In this document: piece by piece, positions 1 through 13,215 of the stretch
How the letters are laid out: every line of letters starts with the position of its first letter
Position numbering within the stretch: the first letter of the stretch is position 1
Assembly: GCA_003116995.1 (NCBI GenBank)
Contig: BDSL01000005.1
Coordinates: 1,996,001-2,060,000 of the forward strand
DNA length: 64,000 bases
Source of the DNA: Yamagishiella unicocca
Taxonomy: Eukaryota; Chlorophyta; Chlorophyceae; Chlamydomonadales; Volvocaceae
Direction: 5' to 3'
Notes under the pieces: generated by a model
The model's database searches: none
Seen by the model: only the letters and a program-made list of their open reading frames with translations
What the model was told of the DNA's origin: nothing
Made by a program: the position numbers and the translations under genes

Positions 1-166
1 TCGCGTTTTTCAAACACGCTCGCTTGCTTTCGCCCTGTGTAAACGTGCCCCATGCTGCATGCACACGACATGAGAAGCTTCTAAGAGTCATGTCCTCACT
101 TTCCGACTTATTGCACACCGTCAGCTTCTCAACATTGCGTTTGTCGTTGCTCCTTGATTGGTCCAG

Positions 167-3100
167 GTATTGGACGCGCGGGATCCCAACGGCACTCGCT
201 GCACCTTCCTGGAGCAGCACATCCGGAAGCATCTGCGGCACAAGCACATCATCCTGCTGCTGAACAAGTGCGACCTGGTAGGTGTGGAAGGTAGATGGGT
301 CATTGGGTGCTTGGCGATCGCGATGCAGCTTTGGGTCCGTCTCGGTCCTCTGGTGTGCCTCAAAACGTCAATGATGACAAACATGCGGCAGAGTCTTCGC
401 CATGAAGATACAACTCAGTGGAATCTCGTTAGACTGAGACTCTTGAGGCCACTCGACATTCCAGGACGGGTGCCCCCAGGGGGGAGGGTACTTGGTGCAC
501 TATCCACTGCCATCGCATGTCGTTGCGCACGGCCAGCCACAGAACGGTCCGATGATGATATTTCCAAATCAGGGCTTCTCTCAGAACACCATTCGCAGGG
601 CCCGTCTAGAGCTTTCGCCTTTCGCCGGGCTCGAGAGCTGTTGCGGCGTTTCCTTCCTTGGATGTCTGATGGACCCGTTTTGTGGCACGATGTGGCTGGC
701 TGGCTGTGGCGCAGCACGAAAATCACGCACTGGGCACCACGTGGGCATCATTTTGGCTGAAGTGATGGGACACAAAAATACTTAAATATACTCTGAAAAC
801 TTCATGTAGTCACACACTGTCCTGATCAGCCGTTTTCCCGGTCGACTCTATGCGCGCCGCCATGTTTAGAACGGCCGCTGCACGTCGTGTTCAAAATCTC
901 CTCGGCACGTGTTACCGCTATGTTTCGAAAGCAACCGCGCCGTCGTTAAGGATGATTGTGGTTCTTGTCCGTACCATATGACTACGGGATGACAATAACT
1001 TCCACTTTTGGCTGAAACACGGCTCGGTGCATTCAAACAATGTTCATCCATCCGTCCATCCGACACCCTCCCCCGGCAGGTGCCTTCCTGGGTGACGAAG
1101 CGCTGGCTGCACTACCTGTCCCGCGACTTCCCCGTACTCGCGTTCCACGCCTCCATCACGAATCCCTTCGGCAAGGGTGCTCTGCTGTCGCTGCTGCGGC
1201 AGCTCTCACGGCTGCGGTCCGACAAGCAGGCGATTTCCGTCGGTTTCGTGGGCTACCCCAACGTGGGCAAGTCGTCCGTCATCAACACTCTGCGCACAAA
1301 GAAGGTACGAATAGCACAGCATCGAGGTAAACACCTGAAACTTCGACATTCCCCGAAGACCATTAGTGTGTCTTGTTGTGCATGGCGAGTGACAGCGTTA
1401 TCCATGTGCACATCTTATTATGGACGCCCCTGCCTACCTGATGCATTTACAGGTCTGCAAGGCTGCGCCGATCCCTGGCGAGACGAAGATCTGGCAGTAC
1501 ATCACCCTCATGAAGCGCATCTTCTGCATCGACTCCCCCGGTGTGGTCTACAACCGCACCAACGACACCCCCACGGACCTGGTGCTCAAGGGGGTCGTCC
1601 GCGTGGAGAACCTGGACGACGCCACGCACCACGTCGACCCGGTGCTGACGAAGGTCAAGCCCGAGTACCTGGTGAGTCGACCTGCGGGATATGGGTGGCC
1701 GCAGCAATGCGTGGCACACGTGCTTCGGACGGATTGAGTGGCACGCCCACCATCTTGGGCGTCGAAGTTTCATATTGGTATGGATTGAAGCACGAGGCGT
1801 ACAGCGGATCCCGGCCGGCGGTGATGTAACCCAAATAACACAGTAGATAGTGACATCTGAGTTCCTCCGTGAGGACATTTTTTGTGGGAATCTCCCTGAG
1901 CCGCGCCGGGCCGCTTTGATCTAATCGCATTCGAATTCATGATCTGCTGCTTAAATGAGTCTCCATGCGTGTCTGCAAGCTTCTCGCACGTCGCACGAGA
2001 GCTCCGTTGCTGCATGACACTATGAAGGATATTTTTACTGGTCGCACTACATGTTTCCGTCCTGCTCTTCGTCGCAGAAACGCGCGTACAAGATCAAGGA
2101 GTGGAAGGACACGGAGGACTTCCTGACGCAACTGGCCCGGCTCTCCGGGAAGCTCTTGAAGGGCGGCGAGGCGGACCTGAACACCGCGGCGCGCATGGTG
2201 CTCTATGACTGGCAGCGCGGGAAGATCCCGTTTTTCTCTCTGCCGCCCGACCACACCGACGAGGCTCCTGGGAGCGCACGCAATGCTGTCAAGGGCGAGC
2301 CCGCAGCCGGGGCAGCGGCGGCTGTCGGAGCTGCTGACGTGGACGTCGGCGCCGGCAGCCTCCCCATCCCGCGGGAGCTGGTGACGGAGGAGGACGCTGT
2401 GAAGGAGGCTGGTGCACGACCTGAGGCTGCAGCGGCAGGTGAGCGCCGTGCACATTTGAACCAGGTCGGAAGCTATTAGCAGCTGCGTTTGGAGGGTTGT
2501 TGCATGAGGAAAATGCACGCGCTGTTGCTATGTCACGGCGTTGCGCCAATTACTGAAACTTCGTTCCTCCCCCCTCTTCCCCATCCCTTGTGTTCCGAAG
2601 CCGCTCGTGCTGTCCGGGAGGTATTGCACAGCGCAACTGCTGCGCAGACGCGGTCAGCGATTCCCGTCCAGCAGGACTACTACATGCCCGAGGACGAGAA
2701 GCACGAGGGCGAGGTTGTAGACGAGGGTGAGGTCGCCGATCCCGACATCGTGTCGTCCTCTGAGGACGGTTCGGATGAGGACGGCGAGGGGGCATCGGAC
2801 GACGAGGGTGATGGCAGCGACAGCTTGGATGGGGACGCGGGCTCGGAGGAGGCTGAACCTTTGGTATCGGATGACGACGCGGACGAGGCCGCGGACGCGG
2901 TTCGGTTGGCGCGACGCGGCGGTGCCCGGGCTGTGGCGAAGGCGGATGGGGCGGCGGCCGCTGCGGCGGCGGCAACGGCCGCGAAGAAGAAGGCTGGAAA
3001 GCGCAGCCGTCCGGCCAAGGAGGCAGCAGCCCCGGAGGAGGACGGCAACGATAGCGATGGCTACGGCGATGGCGGGCTGTCGTGGGAGGCTGTTCTCGCC

Positions 3101-3674
3101 GTCATGCAGGTACGTGGGGTCGGAACCTGGATTCATGTTAGACGCCCGAGGCTGCTACAACCCGCATGGCTTGTATCTCTTTGCAAGCCTGCGTTCTTGC
3201 CGCACTGCTGCTGCAAGTGCATTCTGCATTCACGGTGCCAGGAGAGAGCAATGATGGTTATGTCTCGTTCGGCGTATTGGCGAAATTACCAACCAAGCCA
3301 TGGCGACAAACTTTTTATATCACCACTCACAATCTGAGCTCTCTGGAGGCACTCGCATATTGCACATCCTGATCTGATATCAAGGCGAACTCGTAGCATT
3401 CCATGTTTCATGCGCGTTGGAAAGCAGTCGGGCATCACACCCTGTAGCACTCAAATTGTGCGTGCCATCGTTTGTGCAGGGGCCGGAATCCACAGCCCCG
3501 GCGGGCGAGAAGCCGGCCAAGTCCAAGGCCGGGGCCAAAACCAAGGGCGGTGCTAAGGGCAAGGACGGGAGCAAATCCAAGGATGGCGCTGTCGTATTAC
3601 CCGCGGGGAAAGGGAAGCCGGCAGGCAAGGCGGCCAAGGTTGTCCCAAAGCCGAAGTTCAAGACGCTGGAATAG
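167..3674 (+). CDS. NOG2: Nucleolar GTP-binding protein 2 (NOG2/GNL2 family), 5' end missing
   Basis: Circularly permuted GTPase of late 60S pre-ribosome maturation in the nucleolus. Six exons are visible and join in phase: 167-277, 1080-1304, 1453-1671, 2078-2438, 2601-3109 and 3480-3674, giving about 539 codons. The G4 motif NKCD lies in the first visible exon, before the P-loop GYPNVGKSS in the second and G3 DSPGV in the third. That order (G4 before G1 before G3) is the hallmark of the YlqF/RbgA/NOG2 family. The fifth exon encodes a long acidic Glu/Asp/Ser tract and an Ala/Lys stretch, and the last exon is Lys/Pro/Gly-rich and basic, as in eukaryotic nucleolar tails. The N-terminal NOG2 domain lies left of the window, and bases 1-166 read as intron. 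The fourth exon ends in phase 1 and the fifth starts with two bases, which supports that junction. GNL3 or LSG1 are alternatives, but the motif context fits NOG2 best. Confidence 0.92.
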
Positions 3675-5459
3675 CGGGCTGGCTTTTCGCCGTTGGTTTG
3701 CCATTCGCCGCTGTGTTGCGTGGCAAGGTGGTCTGCGGTGTTTTGACAATCATGTACAGTACAGTGGTAGGTCCTCTGGGTTTCCAGGAGTCGTTACTTT
3801 TGGTGTGATGTCAGTTTATTTTGCGGTTGGAAGGCAGTTAGTACGGTAGCAGGATGACGTGAGCGTGCAGATGCATCGTTAGACACGGTTCAGATCGTAG
3901 ACTAGGCAAAAGGACGACGTGAGATGTGACGTGCATCGGCATATTCGCTGCATGCTATTGGACAACAACAATAACACTCAGCGCCGCTGCTACCGACGAC
4001 CATGACCTGCATGTCTTATTCTTTTCAAGCACTGATTTCCTATGTTTTGCTTTGTTGCAAATTAAGCCGCTGGTTATGCGGTCAACGAGTCCAGTGCGAC
4101 TCGGAGCACCACTCTCGGCAGTATGCAGTGCGCATGCCAGAGCGTCTCGGTGCTTTCCTCCGTGAACGGCTCGCCGTCGCGGGGAGTAATCGGTATCCTC
4201 CACTTGTAGTTCTCTCCTAGTGGCTCTCTTGTTCCGTCATGGGTGTATCCCTGTGATCAACCAACATTCACTGTGCTCTGCATCCTCCAAGCCGCTGTCC
4301 TCAAGCAATTATTTACTTCCAGATCAGACGCGTTGAAGCATGGGTTACGGGCGCACTTGTAGCCACAGCAGCTCGAGTGGTGAAAAACAGCTTTTTCGGC
4401 TGGGATTAACGCAAGGTCGACTGACGCAATTGCAGCACCACTCCGGGTCTTGCCAGCCTCACCATTTCCTGGTCATTCATACCAACACGCAACGCGTTGG
4501 GTGTTGCAGGTCCTGCTGGTTGAGGCGTACCGGGTGCTGTTGACCGCTGCTCGCTCCTTCCGTCGCCATGCTGCGGACTGTGCTATGCCATCGTGCCTCA
4601 CCCTGCTGGCGTCCTCACCCACCCACAACCATAGTGGCGGGCACGGCGCACGCCCACAAGCGTGGGGGGAGGGGACTCCTAAACATTGTCCACCTTGTTC
4701 CACATGGTCCGTCAAGCCACTTACACCACCACACGCCTGCACCTCCGCACCGCGAGACCACGACACCGAGTGCGGGCCCACATCGCATGCTTGGCTTCGT
4801 CCTCCTGTTCGCGCGCGTCCTCAGCGCCTTAGCAGATGCGCCCTTGACGCATCCAGCAGCACGTCAAGATCAGCCACAGCTGCAGCCTGCCAGCAGCCTC
4901 AGCCTAGGTTGCTATACACACGAGAGTGCGCACGTTGCGCAGTGGTTACGTTGCAACGTGCTTCGGGGGTGCGCGAGTCCGCCCTCACAATTACCAGCAG
5001 ACGACACGCACGTCCACGTCCACGCCTCCTCAGCAGTGCTGGCCTCCTCAGCAATCACAGCTCCCTTCCTCCCTGCCCCTGTGGTTCCCGCCCGCTCGCA
5101 CAATCTTCCAACACCTTCCCACATCCCTACACTTGCAGCCCCGCCCTAGAGAGCGCATGCACGCACGCTGATGCCGCCACCATCACCACCACGCGATGAT
5201 GGCGCCCGCCAACCGCCCCGAAACCCCAACCACTGCCTGCTCCTGGAGCTCCGTACTGCTACTGGACTGTCATGCCGCGCTGCACTCGTGTCCGTGGATT
5301 CTAACGGATCAGCACTACTAACACACCCCACCCGGTCCAAGCCCGGGCTTTCCTGTGCCTCATCGCACCTACTAGGGGTGACCCCACCAACCTGCCGCAT
5401 CAGCATCATCATCACTCGCGCACCCCATGGCACCGAAACCAACCCAACTCCACCCCAAG
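3675..5459. other. Convergent intergenic region between NOG2 and the low-complexity gene
   Basis: No coding region is supported here. The stretch must hold the 3' UTR of NOG2 on the plus strand and that of the minus-strand gene ending at 5460. Open frames around 4450-5200 are His/Pro/Ser-rich, match nothing I recognise and have no splice-consistent neighbours. I found no TGTAA motif close behind the NOG2 stop. Confidence 0.5.
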
Positions 5460-8400
5460 TTACAACTGCACGGCATCCGTTCCGCCCTTGCCCGGGCCAT
5501 ATCCCGGCGGGCCCCTAGCACCGCTGGAGCCGTGTGAGTACTGCTGTCCCCCCGCGTACGACTGCTGCCCCTGCTGCTGCCCCTGCTGCTGCTTATGCTG
5601 CTGTTGCGCCGCCGCAGCTGCTCGAATCTGCGCAACCGTCATGGCCTGGCCCGGCCCGCCCGCGCCGTAGGATTGCTGGGGCGGTTGGTACGGCGGGCTT
5701 GCGTACGGCGCCTGCGCGGGCGCCGCGGCCGGCCGGCCCGGCCCCGCTCCGGGCTGCTGCTGCTGGTGCGGCGGCGGTGGCTGCTGCTGTTGGCCGTGCG
5801 GCGAGGAGTTGACGCCTTGCACGCTCTGCACGTTCATGCCCTGCTCCTGCAGCAGCTTTGCGACCACCGCGGGAGCCAGCGACGACAGGGACGCGGGCAG
5901 CGGCACAGCCCGCGGGCCGCTGGCGGCGCCGGTGGGGTTGGCCGCCGCCGCTGCCGCCACCGCCGCCGCCGCGGCGGTCGCTGACTGGCCGGGTGGTGGC
6001 GGCGGCGGGGCGGGCGTGTGGGTGTAGTGCTGGGAGGGGTGCTGGTGGGGCGGGGGCGGGGGGTACGAGGGTGGAGATGCGTGGGGCGGGCCCCGGGCTG
6101 CTGCCGGCGGCATGCTGTGGGGCCTGTCGGCCCGATGCGGTGAGCTCAGCTGCCCGCTCCCGCTGGGGGCGTGCGGCGAGTAGCCATGATGCTGCTGCAG
6201 GTAGTGGCCCGGAGGGTGGGGCCCGGGCCCGGGAGGCTGACCAGGGCCGTACGGGTCCGTCGTACCGTACGGCCCCGGCGGTGCCGGCGGCCCCCTCGGC
6301 GGCGGCGGCGGGGGCCCTCCCCCGCTCGGCCGCCCGGCGTTGTACCCCCCGGGCCCGGCCCCCGTGCTGGCCTCGTACTGTCCGCCGTACGCACCGCCGT
6401 CGTAGCCTTGGTCCCACTCCCGCTCCCGGCCGCCGCCCCAATCCTGCGGCCCGCCTCCGCCGCCTCTGCCCCCGTTCCCGCGCTCCCAGTCGCGGTGGGA
6501 CTCGCCCGGGTAGCCGCCGTACTGGCCCCCACCTCCGCCACCGCCTCCGCCGCGGTAGTACCCGTCGCGCTCCCCTCGCCCCGCGCCATCATGACTGTGC
6601 TGCTCCCTCTCCCCCCGGTAGTCACGAACTGCGCCACCCCGGTCGTGGCCGTACTGCGCCTCCCGCTGATCGCGGCCTCCGCCGCCACCTGCGCCGCCGC
6701 TCCCGGCGCCGTAGCCGTAGCCGTAGTGTGGGGGCGGCGGTTGGCGCTCAAAGGAGCGCTCCCGCTCCCTCTCCCGGCTGTCCCGCCGCTCGCGCCCGAC
6801 CGGCCACTCGCGCCCGCCGCCACCGCCGCCGGCGTCGTTGCTATAGCCAGTGGGCCGCGGCGACTCGGGCCCTGAGTGGTGGCGCTCGCGAGAGTCGCGG
6901 TCCCGGGAGTCGCGGTGGTTGGGGTGCGGCGGTTGGTGGTGGTCGCGCTCCCTGGAGTGGTGGTGGTGGGAGGGCTCCCGCTCCCTCTCTACCCGGTCGC
7001 GCGGGTCATGATCCCGCCCGCCGCCGCCGCCGTCACGCCGCTCCCGGTCACGCTCGCCCGGCCGAGCCGGGCCCTGGTGAGGCGCCTGCAGCTGCTGCTG
7101 CTGCGGCGGCTGAGGTGGTGGCTGCAGGTGGCGCTCGTACGCGGGATCGCGCTGGCGCTCCCGGGGGGGCCGCGGTTCGCGCGGCTCGCGTGGCTCACGT
7201 GGCTCACGTGTTTCCCGCCGGCCGCTGCTGCCGGGATCCGTGTCCCCGTGCCCCGTACTGGTGGTTCCGGGGCTAGAGGCGCGGCTCTGAGATCCCGCAC
7301 CGCTCCCACCGAGCCGCTGCGACGAGGCAACGCCGCCGCCTGGCCCGGAAGGAGCAGGCGGCCCGGCGGCGGCTGGGGGGGCTAGGGGCGGCGCAGATAG
7401 CGCCGGCGGCTGCGAGGCTGGCGGCTGCGGTCCCGAGGGGGTTGCGGCTGCCAGTGGCGTGGTGGCGGCTGGCTGGGCCTGTGGCGGCGGCAGCGCAGGG
7501 AAGCCCTGCACACCCAGCCCTACGCCGTCCCCGCCGCCGTCGCCCCCCACTGGCACCGCCGCCCCCGGCGCCGTCAACGGGAAGGCGGGCTTGGTCCCCG
7601 CCGCTACCGCCGCCGCGAGATCTCCTCCCTGGAGCGCCAGCTTGACCACTGGCTGCACCATGCTGGCCGCGCTCATGAGCGCCAGCCGCACCAACACCTC
7701 CGCCTGCAGCGCCCCGCTGGCACCCGAGGAGGAGGAGGACGCGCCGCCGGCGCCCGCCGCCGCCGCCCCCATGGCGGCGGCGCCGCCGCCGCCGCCTGGC
7801 GGCTTGGGCAGCATGTTGAGCAGCGAGGAATGCGGCGCGGCCGCCGCAGCTGCCTGCTGGCTTCCCGCAGCGTACTGCAGAGCCGTCAGCACCTCAGTCG
7901 CCACCGCCGCCACCGCTGCGGCCTGCGGCACCAGGTGCTGCATGCCCGCCCAGAACCAGTGCGGGATGTTGACGTGCTCCTGGGACATGTGGCCGCCGGG
8001 CTTCGTGGGCTCCCATGTGCCGCCGTTGTTCTGGCAGGAGGGGGGAGAGGGGAAGGCCGGGTTCTGACAGGAGGAAGGAGAGGGGAAGGGCGGGTTTCAG
8101 GGGTTTCACAAATTTCAGGGGGTTCCTCCCACCCCAAGCCTCCCGCCTAAGTTGTTTTCACCTCCAGGACGGTGGCCCCCGCTGATACACTTGCTCAATT
8201 GTGCAAGCCGCTGTGACTTTAAAACACATCTTCAAGAACCCCGTCCCGTCCCCCGGTCCACCAACCCACGCGGTCTCCGCCATACCAAGATGCGAGAGCA
8301 GCCGTTGCCGAGTGCCTTGAGCTCATCCTGGAGCGAGGGGAAGGTCATGTTGGCCGCATGCTGCTGCTGCTGCGGGGGCGGCGTCAGAGCAGGTGCCGCC

Positions 8401-8755
8401 GGTGCCGCCGCCGCTGCTGTTGCGGGTGCTACTGCGTGGCTGGGCCCCGCGGCGACGGCTGTAGCTGCCACGGACGTGGCTGCTGTCGTCACCACCTCTG
8501 CGCTCACAAAGGGGTAGGGGTACAGAAAAGAACCGGTAACTCGACATGGGAAGTGTAGTGAGGTGGGGATGTGCAAGGAAAACCCGTTTACGAAAGAGGA
8601 CAAAGGGTGGGGGTGCAACAAGAGGGCGAGGCGTCTTCAGGCAGCAGTGGCGACACTCCCTCCTGTTCACAGACCACCTACTGCCATGCTCTTGGGGATC
8701 ACGGTCATGGCGGTGTTGCCATGCAATGTACACGGCAGGTGGCCCCCCCTGGACC
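5460..8755 (-). CDS. Large low-complexity Pro/Gln/Gly and Arg-Glu/Arg-Asp-rich protein, function unknown
   Basis: I do not recognise this protein. The last exon (8030 down to 5460, about 856 codons) is well supported. It opens with a compact segment containing HVNIPHWFWAGMQHLVPQ and an Ala-rich helix, then Pro/Ala linkers. These are followed by a charged Arg-Glu/Arg-Asp tract with repeated REP units (about 7240-6780), a Gly/Tyr-rich block (about 6720-6360) and a Pro/Gln/His C-terminus. The exon upstream (8495-8286) joins in phase 0 through a GTATGG donor and ends in the segment LQDELKALGNGCSRIL. A further exon (8755-8682) encodes TLHGNTAMTVIPKSM and is phase-consistent. Additional 5' exons probably lie in 8911-9180 (LRQQKLQNVQRLKGSS, DVPEWPSS), but their frames do not join cleanly, so the start codon is unresolved. 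The composition suggests a nuclear RNA-binding or splicing-associated protein. The 5' fragments faintly recall SPOC domains, which is only a guess. Confidence 0.5.
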
Positions 8756-9180
8756 CTGCGCCGCCGTGCCGTCCACTGCCGCATCCCCTCGCACGTCCAC
8801 CTAGGCAGCACCCAGCCACCGCCTGATGAGGGGCCCACCAACCCTAAGCCGGCTTGTCTGGCCCCTCCGGCCCCTCCGGCCGCGCCCCCACCGCGCCCCC
8901 AGCATCCCACCTGCTTTGACTTTCTTCGGCAGCAGCGCCCAGCCCGCATCCATGTCTGCAGCACGAGGAGGCGCCCAGCAAGAGCACGTCAGGCAGCGCA
9001 CGGCGGTGACACGAACACACTGGAGGGCCACTCGGGCACGTCGGACTGCGCCCTGGGGGCATGAAGGTGGTGCTCCGTGCGACTGCACCGGGCACTGCTG
9101 CCTTTCAGCCGCTGGACGTTCTGCAGCTTCTGTTGTCGGAGCACCCGGACAACTGCCTGCTCCTCGCCCCGGGAAACGCT

Positions 9181-10803
9181 AGGCCATCGGCCACGGATGA
9201 TCCATTCTGCTACACAACAATAACCCGGCCCTGCAGCCTGCACCCCACCGGCCCGCCCGCCACCGAACTGAATCCTGAACTGCTCGCCCCCCCTCTACCG
9301 CCGCTGCCGCCCCCCCCCCGCCGGCGTCCCACCGTTCTGGCGCTTCTTGCCCCGGCCAGCCGCTCCCGCGCTCAAATCATGTCCAGCCGCCTTTTTCAGA
9401 GCCAGCTTGGCTGCCTCCCTGTGAACGAGGTCACGAGGAGGAGTGTAGAGGGGAGCAGCGAGCGAGCGGCAGTCGGCAAGAGCTGGCGGCCCGGACCAGA
9501 AGACACCTCGCATGCCACACCGGTGGGCTCGCTCGACGCTTCTGCAGGGCCCCGCTTTTCCGCACTCTTGCATCACGCATGAAATACGTGTGCAGATTTG
9601 AAGCTTTCCAGTATTTAAAGACCTTTGCGATTCGAAGCAGTGCGTGAGGTACTGCGTAACGTTGTCTCCGCGCGGTGTGGGTGGTTGGCGCGAAACCCGA
9701 CTATAACGCGCAACTTACGCCTTCAGCTCAGCGGCAAATCCAGCATCGATTTCCTTATCCCCAGAGTTTTGCCAGTCCTGTGTAAGTTTAAGCGGGGAAA
9801 AGGCGAGGGGAAGAGGGGAGGGGACCCCTGGGACGGGCGCCAACGACCAACGTCTCCTTATTGCCACCTAAGGACCACAACAGCGATCCAGCAGAGTATG
9901 CTCAGGCCTCGAAGACTCCAAAGATTTGAATGTGGGCTTCACGTATAGCGCTATAATAGAATAGCGTTTGCCCGTCAGCTGCGCGTGCTCTTGCGTCGTG
10001 ACAGCGCACCTCTTCTGCAGACGTACACGAGTTACGATTTGCATCCGGATTAAGGCGACAGTACCTGCGTTGCCAGTCGTGTGAACGGGGGCACGCAAGT
10101 GCGCGTTGGACGCAGGCAAACCGGTGCGTGCTGCCAAATTGCTCACGCGCACACCGTGTCAGCACCCTCCGAAGGGCCATAAGCCTAAGAAGAATGTGAC
10201 GAAGCATACATTACCCTTGCGTACAAAGAACAACCTATATGCGCACCCACCAGGGTTGGCTTTCGTCCAGAACGGTGCCAGGCGGCAGCCTGCGCCACTT
10301 CTGACACCCATCGCACTGAGCCCATACATCCTCATGGATCTGGATATCGACAGCCTGCTCCTCCTTTTTCTTCCTCCCGCGCGGCATTAGCGCAGTTCGG
10401 GTGCCCGCAGTCGATCGCTAGGCTTGCGTCAAGCTCCTTTTCTCCTTTATAAGCCCATGCCACACAGTAGGTAGGCGATATGGCGCAAGGCCATCAGGGT
10501 ATGCCGTTTATAAGAAGAATATTGAAGTCGTCTGTCCGAGCACTAGCACATGAGATTAAGCTCGGCATTCAACAAGCATCTTGTAAAATGAAATATTATT
10601 CTGTAATTTGCGAATCTCTTTGAGCAACATGCAACTGGGACCGAGTATAATGATAATGTGACCCAGGCACTGCCGGGTCATCCCCCCCCTCCCCATGCGC
10701 TGGATGTACACGGAGACCATAGTAGAAAAAATACTCATAAAAGATATGAAAACATTGATCGCTGTCTTTTGAACAGTTCGCAATAGCAGTACACACCTTG
10801 CAA
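9181..10803. other. Divergent region between the low-complexity gene and the DUF2232 gene
   Basis: No confident gene. A minus-strand open stretch (9576-9295) encodes a Lys/Ala segment (AAKLALKKAAGHDL) followed by a Gly/Arg tail and a possible GT donor near 9298. It could be the first exon of the minus-strand gene. The rest, about 9.6-10.8 kb, is lower in GC, shows no splice-consistent coding sequence and probably contains the two promoters. Confidence 0.35.
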
Positions 10804-13215
10804 ATGCGTAGCGTTGCAAAAGCAAGCAATTGCTCAGCGGCAGCCAGCCTTTCATGTTCAACACGGCAACCAGTTATTATCTGCAGATTAACCTCAGCTC
10901 GGGCAGTGGATTCAGTGCTGCGAGCGGACTCCCAAAGCGGTAACAATGGAACCCCAGCGTCGGCGGCGGCGGGACCGAGATCTGTAGCGACAGCGCACAG
11001 AAATGTCCGAACGAGGAGCAAGGGAGGCCGCGGCGGGTGGCCAAGGGCCTCAATCGTACCCGATGCGTCCTCCTCGGCCACCTCCGGCAGCGGCTCCGCC
11101 GCGGACGACGACAGCACGCCGTCCAGCTCGTACGACTCCAGCAGGTCATCCCCGTACACACTGGAAGATACCCGGGTGCGCGTGGTGCCGCTGCTCTAGC
11201 CCCTCGCCGCTGGCAGCGGGGGCGGCGACAGCAGGGAGTGCGGACCAGGGGGCCATGGTGTCATGCCAGCGTCCTGGCATCACAAGCTTCTGGGATCCCT
11301 CATGGCCGCGAAACGACACCCCCTCTTCGGCCCTGCCTGCCGGGCGCCAATGTCCGCGCGCCCGGTGTTCGCGCGGCCGGCACTACAGGGTTACATCCCG
11401 ACTCACCCTTCCTCCCCCTCGCGTTCGGTTGCGCCCAGACGCTGGTGGAGACGGCCATGCTTGCCGCCGTATCCGGACTCGCCTACCTGCTGTCCACAAT
11501 CCTCAAGCTGGAAAACAGCCTGGGCTACTTCCTGCCGCTGCCGGTGGTTCTGGCGGCGCTTCGGAGCGGCGCGGGCGCGGGCTGGCGCACCATGGTGGCC
11601 ACCTGCTTCCTACTCGTTGGTGCGCGCGGGGAGCGGAGAGGGAGGGGGAAAGGGAAACTCGTAGGTCGGCGCGCAAAGGGATAAGTGAAGGCGGGGAGGG
11701 AGGGAGGGAGGAATGGCCGAAGAGGGTTGAGCGGGGGGGGGCATGGAGGGGAGGGAGGGAGCGAAATAGGGGCAGGAGTGGAAGCCTGGAGCGGAGGGTG
11801 GGAGGCGGAGGGAGCTGCGGGACGGAGCGGAGCAGGAGCGGAGCAGGCAGCTGGGAGTTTGAAGGGGATTGCAAGGAGGGAGGGGGTGAAAGGGTCGGAG
11901 AGGTGGCCCAGTTGTGGTGCCAGTTTCGAAGCGAATGTGGGGTATTGAGGGCGGTGCCCGGCCTGCGGCACCTCATACAAGATAGCGGCGTGTCGGAGGG
12001 GAAGGCCACGTTGTGTGTTGCGGTCAAGGGAGGGAGGGAGCGAGCAGGAATCTTGGAAGCGAGGACGCGGGGGGAGGGACGTGGAGTTGCACCTGGGGCA
12101 AAACACATGAACGGAGATGAACAACGCCAAACCACAAGTGCCGCGGGACTGCACAAATGCGGCGCTTGTGACAGAGGGCCCTTCTCCTGACGCATACCGG
12201 TCCCCTGCTGCTGCAGTGCTATTGGGCCCTCTTCGGGCGCTCAGCTACTTCTTCCTTCACGGCCTGCTGGCGGCGACCCTTGGGTCGTTGTGGAGCTACA
12301 GGACCAACTTCTGGGTGGGCGTGGCGGTCGGCGCCTGTGTGCGGATGGCCGGCCAGCTGTCGTACCTGGTCATGTCATCGGTGACCATGAACGAAAACAT
12401 GTTTGCGCTGCTGCTCAGCAACGTGTACAACATGCTGGTGAGTGGGTCGGGACCACCGACCGATCCACCGACCGATCCACGGGTCTCGAAGCAAGCGCGG
12501 CGCGTATAACGGCGTGTTGGCGGTTTGAGGGGGTCGGGTGCAGCCTGCGGTGGAGTAGCAGCAGCACCGGCGTGGGGGAATGTAAGACCCCGTATCGGCA
12601 GTAGCACGAGGAGGCGAAACGGTCGCTGGGATGTAGCGTGGTGCTGTAGCACGAAAGGGCGGTGCTCCGGTGGGGAGCCATCAGAAGGGTTCCGCAGCCT
12701 GCGCAGCGCCGCGCGCAGTCCACTGGCACGCACGAGATTTAGTTCGCAATACGCGTGCCCCACCAATAAACCAACCCTCCTTTCCCCCCTGGCCAGCAGT
12801 TCGTGTAACTGGGTCTTCTCGCCACCCCCGGCCGGCATTCCTCCGGCATGCAAACCCAAACTCGTGTTCCCGACTATTCGCCGGTCCTTTCACCTCCCCC
12901 TATGTCGTTTACACGGGTTTATTCGCCCCCCCCCGGACCATGCGCCAACAATCCTGTACGGTCGCGTAAACGGTTTCTACCACCCCCGGCCGATGTGTGC
13001 AGGATCAAATCACGGCCACGCTGGGACTGACTGGCGCGCCGTCACCGACGGCCGTCACCTGCATGGTCTTCTCGCTTCTGCTGGTCAACGGCATGACGTA
13101 CTGCTTCCTGGTACACGTGGTGTACCGGGTGGTGCTTGGGACCATGGGCTACCAGCTGGGCCCGCTGCCGGGGATAGTGAACAAGTACCTCAACGTCGGG
13201 GTGGTGCAGCGGTAG
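10804..13215 (+). CDS. Plastid DUF2232-type polytopic membrane protein
   Basis: Predicted chloroplast membrane protein of the DUF2232 family shared by cyanobacteria and plants; molecular role unknown. Four exons join in phase: 10804-11175, 11439-11619, 12217-12437 and 13003-13215, giving 328 residues. The first 124 residues are Ser/Ala/Arg-rich with few acidic residues early on, as expected of a transit peptide and linker. The mature part starts LVETAMLAAVSGLAYLL and contains hydrophobic segments in exons 2, 3 and 4, including LGYFLPLPVVLAAL, ALSYFFLHGLLAATLGSL and VFSLLLVNGMTYCFLVHVVY. The pattern and spacing match plant DUF2232 proteins as I recall them. Exon 2 ends with one base of a Val codon completed by exon 3, which fixes the GTGCGC donor at 11620. 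TGTAA motifs at 13496 and 13518 may end the transcript. The start codon is the first ATG in the exon; upstream exons are not excluded. Confidence 0.83.

Noticed and set aside
5858..7276. Plus-strand open frame of 472 codons
   Set aside because: It is antisense to the Arg/Pro/Gly-rich exon. GC-rich low-complexity DNA leaves several frames open, and its Arg/Ala/Pro composition is the mirror of the real frame.
10596..11159. Minus-strand open frame of 187 codons
   Set aside because: It overlaps the DUF2232 transit-peptide exon, which joins in phase to conserved exons. The antisense frame has no domain or splice partner.
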